Source of the DNA: Lachnoclostridium sp. UBA1175
Lineage (GTDB): Bacteria; Bacillota; Clostridia; Lachnospirales; Lachnospiraceae
NCBI GenBank assembly: GCA_002311665.1
Contig: DBYX01000005.1
Span: 140,059 to 185,651 of the forward strand
Length of the DNA: 45,593 bases
Reading direction: 5' to 3'
The position numbers and the translations under genes were made by a program. Position 1 is the first letter of the stretch. Each line of letters opens with the position of its first letter. The notes under the pieces are model-generated. The model was not told the DNA's origin and searched no databases. It saw nothing but the letters and a program-made list of their open reading frames with translations. Of the stretch, positions 42,214 to 45,593 are shown piece after piece.

Positions 42214-43059
42214 ATGGTTACTTTGAATAATTTCCGGAAGCATTACAAAGACTTTGATCTGAACATTTCCATGCAGATCCCTGCGGGTACCGTCACAGGG
42301 CTGATCGGCCGGAACGGCGCGGGCAAGAGCACGACGATCAAGGCCATCCTCGGCCTGATCAATCCGGACGAGGGCGAGGTGTGCGTCTTTGACAAGAACC
42401 CGCGCGAATTCACGCCGCGCGACAAGGAGGCGATCGGGACCGTGATCGGCGGCAACCTGCTCGGCGACTTCATAACCGCGGAGGATACCATCGCGATCCT
42501 TCGGAAAATGTACGCTGACTTCGACGAGCCGTATTTCCGCGCACAATGCAAGGCGCTCGAACTGCCGCTTGAGAAGCCTTTCAAGGACTTGTCCAACGGT
42601 ATGAAGGCGAGGCTTCGCGTCCTGATCGCGATCTCGCACAAGGCCAGACTGCTTGTGCTTGACGAGCCGACCGCGGGGATGGATGTCATTGCGCGAAGCG
42701 AGATCCTGGACCTTCTGCGGGAGTATCTGGCGCAGGACGGCGAGCGGTCGGTGCTGATCAGCTCGCACATTTCCTCGGACATTGAGGGCTTCTGCGACGA
42801 TGTGTATCTGATCGAGCGGGGGGAGATCGTGCTTCACGAGGATACCGACACGATCCTCGGGCAGTACGGTGTGTTGAAACTGAGCGAGAATGAGTTCCGT
42901 GACGTTGAGCGTCAATATATCGTCGCCTGTAAGAAGGAGGCGTACGGGTACGCCTGCCTGACGAAAGAGAAGCAGTATTTCGTTGACAATTATCCCGGGA
43001 TCATCGTGGAGAACGGCAGCCTGGACAGCACGATCATTCTGATGTTGGGAGGAAGATGA
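42214..43059 (+). CDS. ABC transporter ATP-binding protein (YtrB-like)
   Basis: Energises an export-type ABC system. The protein has 281 residues. Walker A GLIGRNGAGKSTT (Lys38), signature LSNGMKARL in place of LSGGQ, Walker B LLVLDEPTAGMD (Asp150, Glu151) and the switch His in LISSHISSDIE. The C-terminal 75 residues after the ATPase core form a small accessory domain, as in YtrB-like proteins. The variant LSNGM signature is common in that group. The stop is separated from the permease start by a single base, indicating translational coupling. Confidence 0.93.
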   Translation: MVTLNNFRKHYKDFDLNISMQIPAGTVTGLIGRNGAGKSTTIKAILGLINPDEGEVCVFDKNPREFTPRDKEAIGTVIGGNLLGDFITAEDTIAILRKMYADFDEPYFRAQCKALELPLEKPFKDLSNGMKARLRVLIAISHKARLLVLDEPTAGMDVIARSEILDLLREYLAQDGERSVLISSHISSDIEGFCDDVYLIERGEIVLHEDTDTILGQYGVLKLSENEFRDVERQYIVACKKEAYGYACLTKEKQYFVDNYPGIIVENGSLDSTIILMLGGR

Positions 43060-43060
43060 G

Positions 43061-43705
43061 ATGAGAGGTGTGTTAGAGAAAGATTTTCGCTCCTACCGCA
43101 AAACGGTTCTGTTGACGCTTGCCTTGGTCGTGCTTTACGCCGCATTCTGTTGTTTGATGCCGGGATTCGATCTGGTGCATTCCGTACTCTTTGTCGGCTG
43201 GATGGGAGCGGTTGCTGCGGTCAATGAGGTTGCCGATGACGAGAGAAACGGCTATGCGTTTCTTATGACGCTTCCGGTGGATGCGCGTTCGTATGTCCTC
43301 GCAAAGCTTGTGTATGTGACCACGGTTCAGGTGCATTTTTGGATTCTGGCGCGCGTCACGCTTTTGGTAGGAACACTTCTGGACGGGAAGAAACCGGACA
43401 TTCCGGCGCTGCTGTCCAAAGGGCTCGCCCTCCATTTCGGTATGGTTGCACTGCTCATGCTGATCCTCACATTTGTGATAAAATTCGGCGTAAAGTCGAT
43501 CCTCTATCTGGCTGGGGGACTTGTTATGCTGGTCTGTGTTTTCTGCGTCCTGGTCGTGACGAAGCCGGACGCGAATTGGGTCGATGCCCTTCTGCGGATC
43601 GGAAGATTCCCGCACATCGGGATTTATGCGACGGCAGCCGCGATCATTGCGACTGCGGGGCTCACCCGGCTGGCCGTTCACTTTATGAGGAACAAGGAGT
43701 TCTGA
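43061..43705 (+). CDS. ABC-2 type permease
   Basis: Membrane partner of the ATPase just upstream. The 214-residue protein has about six hydrophobic segments, roughly at 15-33, 38-58, 88-110, 122-142, 145-165 and 185-205. It starts MRGVLEKDFRSYRKT, and the segment DDERNGYAFLMTLPVDARSYVLAKLVY matches the ABC-2 permeases that accompany YtrA-type regulators. The substrate is unknown; related systems respond to cell-wall-active peptides, but nothing in this sequence proves that. The operon ends at the hairpin near 43771. Confidence 0.87.
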   Translation: MRGVLEKDFRSYRKTVLLTLALVVLYAAFCCLMPGFDLVHSVLFVGWMGAVAAVNEVADDERNGYAFLMTLPVDARSYVLAKLVYVTTVQVHFWILARVTLLVGTLLDGKKPDIPALLSKGLALHFGMVALLMLILTFVIKFGVKSILYLAGGLVMLVCVFCVLVVTKPDANWVDALLRIGRFPHIGIYATAAAIIATAGLTRLAVHFMRNKEF

Positions 43706-43770
43706 CGGGGCAGCGGACGCATTTTCCGCTGCGGAAAAGATTGTTTTAGGCATGCTTTGATGTACTTTCG

Positions 43771-43799
43771 CCGCCTCTTCTTCGGAAGGGGCGGTTTTG
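43771..43799 (+). terminator. Intrinsic terminator after the ABC operon
   Basis: Stem CCGCCTCTT (43771-43779) pairs with AAGGGGCGG (43786-43794) with one G-U pair and is followed by TTTTGT. Confidence 0.85.
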
Positions 43800-43868
43800 T
43801 ATTGATTTTGATTTTTACAGTGTCTATAATGAGCGCGATTTGAGGGGTGAGGGAAAGTATGCTTTCGG

Positions 43869-43962
43869 GAAGTGCCGGAAGGCGGACGGATTGTGCACCG
43901 GAAGGTGAACGGATGGAAGTGCCGGAGGGCGGGCGGATTGTGCGCCGGAAGGTGAACGGATT
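43869..43962 (+). repeat. Two tandem 47-bp repeats upstream of the MATE gene
   Basis: Units beginning GAAGTGCCGGA start at 43869 and 43916 and share most of the following 47 bases (CGGATTGTGC, CCGGAAGGTGAACGGAT). A partial third echo (CGGAACGTGAACGGA) follows. They occupy the leader of the MATE gene just before its GGAGG. Confidence 0.7.
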
Positions 43963-43999
43963 GAGTTGTTCGGAACGTGAACGGAGGAAAGATCGGACG

Positions 44000-45451
44000 A
44001 TGCGCGCGCAGAAAGTAAAAAACATGACGGAAGGTGAGCCGCTGAAGCTGCTGGCTCTGTTTGCGCTGCCGCTTCTTCTCGGCAACCTCTTCCAGCAGGC
44101 ATACAATCTTGCGGACACGATCATCGTCGGCAAACTCCTCGGCAAGAATTCGCTGGCGGCGGTCGGTGCGACGGGCTCGGTCTCGTTCCTGTTCTTCTCC
44201 GTGAGCAACGGTATCGGCAGCGGCGGCGGAATCGTGACGGCGCAGCTGTTCGGCGCCGGTCGAAAGGACGACGTCAAACGAGCGATCGTCAACTCGGCAT
44301 ACATTATGTTCACGGCTGCGCTCATTATGGGGTCGCTGGCGTTCTCCCTGGTGCCGACGGTTCTGCGGTTTATGGGCACCCCGGCGGAGATCCTGCCGGA
44401 GGCCGTCACGTATATGCGTATGACCTGCGCATCCGTGCCGCTCGTGGCGGTATACAACTATGCGGCTTCGATGCAGCGGGCGCTCGGTGACTCGCGGACG
44501 CCGCTTTATTTTCTGATTGTTTCCAGTATATTGAACGTCGGCATGGACCTGCTTTTTGTCGGCGTGTTCGGCCTCGGCGTGTTCGGCGCGGCGCTGGCGA
44601 CGATGCTTGCGCAGCTTCTGGCCGGCCTCGGGTCGCTTATGTATGCGGTGCGGATCAACGAGTATTTCCGCATCGACCGGGAGCATATGCGTTTCGACCC
44701 GGAAATCACGAAGAAGGCTGTACGGCTCGGTGTCCCGCTCGCCCTTCAGTGGAGTATGATCGCGATCTCGACCACGGCGCTGCAGCGCGTTGTCAACACG
44801 TTCGGCACGGTCGCCATCGCGGCCTACACGTCGACGGGCCGCCTGGAGCAGCTTGTGCAGCAGCCGTACGGTTCGATGTCGATGGCTCTCTCGAATTATT
44901 CCGGGCAGAACTGGGGCGCCGGCAAGAGCGCGCGTATCCGCGAAGGACTGCGCAAGGCATTTGCCGCCGTGGGGGCTTTCTCCCTGCTGATGTTCGGCGT
45001 GATGCAGCTGTTCGGCGACAACCTGATCGGAATGTTCGTGAAGGACGCCGAGGTGATCGCGATGGGCGGCAGGGCGCTGCGCATCACCAGCTTCTTCTAC
45101 CTGTTCCTCGGACTGATCTATGTGACGCGCGGCACGCTGAACGGTGTCGGCGACGCGTTCTTCTCCTTTGTCAACGGTGTTGTGGAGATGGCGGGACGTA
45201 TCTTCCTGCCCATCATCCTGTTAGGCTACACGAACATCGGCGTGTGGTGCATCTGGCTCACCGCCGGCCTCACCTGGATGCTCGCAGGCATCTCGTGCTT
45301 GCTACGGTACCGCTCGTGGCTCCGTAAGAAGTCCGGACTGGTCGACGGGGGTGTTCGGAGCGCCGATGGCGGGGATGGCGCCGGGACCGGGGACTTTTCT
45401 GTTGAAACGGCCGAAGTAGCGGGAATCAACAGAAAAAAGCAAGTCGGGTAG
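44000..45451 (+). CDS. MATE-family multidrug/toxin efflux transporter with repeat-derived C-terminus
   Basis: Cation-coupled antiporter that exports drugs or metabolites. The frame is open upstream, but the ATG at 44000 is the first with a plausible SD (GGAGG at 43983-43987, rather far) and fits where the family begins (MTEGEPLKLLALFALPLLLGNLFQQAYN); 483 residues. About 12 membrane segments, with MATE landmarks FQQAYNLADTIIVGK near the start and the second-half repeat around QWSMIAISTTALQRVVNTFG and SMSMALSNYSGQNWGAGK. The last 45 or so residues after RYRSWLRKKSG are a Gly/Asp-rich tail; its final part (FSVETAEVAGINRKKQVG) and the stop codon are encoded by the first copy of the palindromic repeat at 45395. 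Confidence 0.92.
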   Translation: MRAQKVKNMTEGEPLKLLALFALPLLLGNLFQQAYNLADTIIVGKLLGKNSLAAVGATGSVSFLFFSVSNGIGSGGGIVTAQLFGAGRKDDVKRAIVNSAYIMFTAALIMGSLAFSLVPTVLRFMGTPAEILPEAVTYMRMTCASVPLVAVYNYAASMQRALGDSRTPLYFLIVSSILNVGMDLLFVGVFGLGVFGAALATMLAQLLAGLGSLMYAVRINEYFRIDREHMRFDPEITKKAVRLGVPLALQWSMIAISTTALQRVVNTFGTVAIAAYTSTGRLEQLVQQPYGSMSMALSNYSGQNWGAGKSARIREGLRKAFAAVGAFSLLMFGVMQLFGDNLIGMFVKDAEVIAMGGRALRITSFFYLFLGLIYVTRGTLNGVGDAFFSFVNGVVEMAGRIFLPIILLGYTNIGVWCIWLTAGLTWMLAGISCLLRYRSWLRKKSGLVDGGVRSADGGDGAGTGDFSVETAEVAGINRKKQVG

Positions 45452-45593
45452 CCGATCCGCGAGGCCGTGTCGGGCAAGTTTTCTGTTGAAACGGCCGGGA
45501 TTGCGACAGTTCAACAGAAAAAAGCAAGTCGGACAGCCAATCCGCGAGGCGGTGTCGGGCAAGTTTTCTGTTGAAACGGCCGGGATTGCGACA
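45395..45593. repeat. Tandem palindromic repeat of about 85 bp, three copies, reaching the window edge
   Basis: Copies of TTTTCTGTTGAAACGGCCG begin at 45395, 45479 and 45564 (periods 84 and 85). Each full unit holds an inverted repeat: TTTTCTGTTGAA pairs with TTCAACAGAAAA (12 bp, 45479-45490 with 45510-45521; 11 bp in copy 1). Between them lie AAAGCAAGTCGG and ATCCGCGAGGC-type segments. Copy 1 codes for the end of the MATE protein; copy 3 is cut by the window edge. Confidence 0.9.

Noticed and set aside
43847..43999. Longer N-terminus for the MATE protein
   Set aside because: Those 51 codons lie in the 47-bp tandem repeat and are charged and Arg/Gly-rich; the family N-terminus begins after 44000.

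Overview
The window reads as a chromosomal segment of a Gram-positive, anaerobic Clostridia, most likely Lachnospiraceae. The basis is the class III anaerobic ribonucleotide reductase, the rel - MBL - hemZ - hisS gene order, Thr/Pro-rich linkers on lipoproteins, a lipoprotein GH10 xylanase, a T-box leader and a YukD/EssC/WXG100 type VIIb secretion locus. Housekeeping genes are GC-rich (a 60-base sample counted by eye in rel is about 65 % GC). Parts of the secretion locus are much AT-richer (about 32-37 % in samples).

Layout. 1-3.5 kb: DNA precursor genes nrdD (5'-truncated by the window, with a fused thioredoxin-like domain), thyA and convergent folA. 3.6-7.2 kb: ilvE, a MurD-type ligase and a CapA-type protein. 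7.2-14.2 kb: the rel-MBL-hemZ-HD-GYP-hisS run; the rel ribosome-binding site lies in a perfect 11-bp hairpin. 14.5-15.6 kb: galM.

16.0-34.95 kb: a co-directional cluster behind one good promoter: PP2C phosphatase, two transmembrane Ser/Thr kinases with PASTA and InlB-type repeats, a lipoprotein sharing the ectodomain of kinase 2, an FHA protein, a TadZ/CpaE-like ATPase, a YukD-like ubiquitin fold, EssC, two small helical proteins, a large LXG-like effector candidate and a WXG100 protein. I see no EssA, EssB or EsaA. EssB is a pseudokinase-fold protein, and two kinases with intact catalytic motifs sit where it would be expected. A sharp base-composition step falls inside essC near 28.2 kb, and the AT-rich segment runs to about 34.5 kb. 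This suggests that the essC motor region and its cargo were exchanged as a module. I regard this locus as the most interesting part of the window: a type VII system apparently wired to phosphorylation.

35.1-38.1 kb: a PARG-like (TIGR02452-type) protein and an exported Ig-like/leucine-rich protein. 38.3-39.6 kb: GH10 lipoprotein. 39.6-41.6 kb: tryptophan T-box leader and a TrpB2-type synthase. 41.7-43.7 kb: a YtrA-type GntR regulator with a striking operator, and an ABC exporter. 44-45.6 kb: a MATE transporter whose 3' end has been invaded by an approximately 85-bp palindromic tandem repeat that continues to the window edge. No tRNA, rRNA, CRISPR array or transposase was seen.
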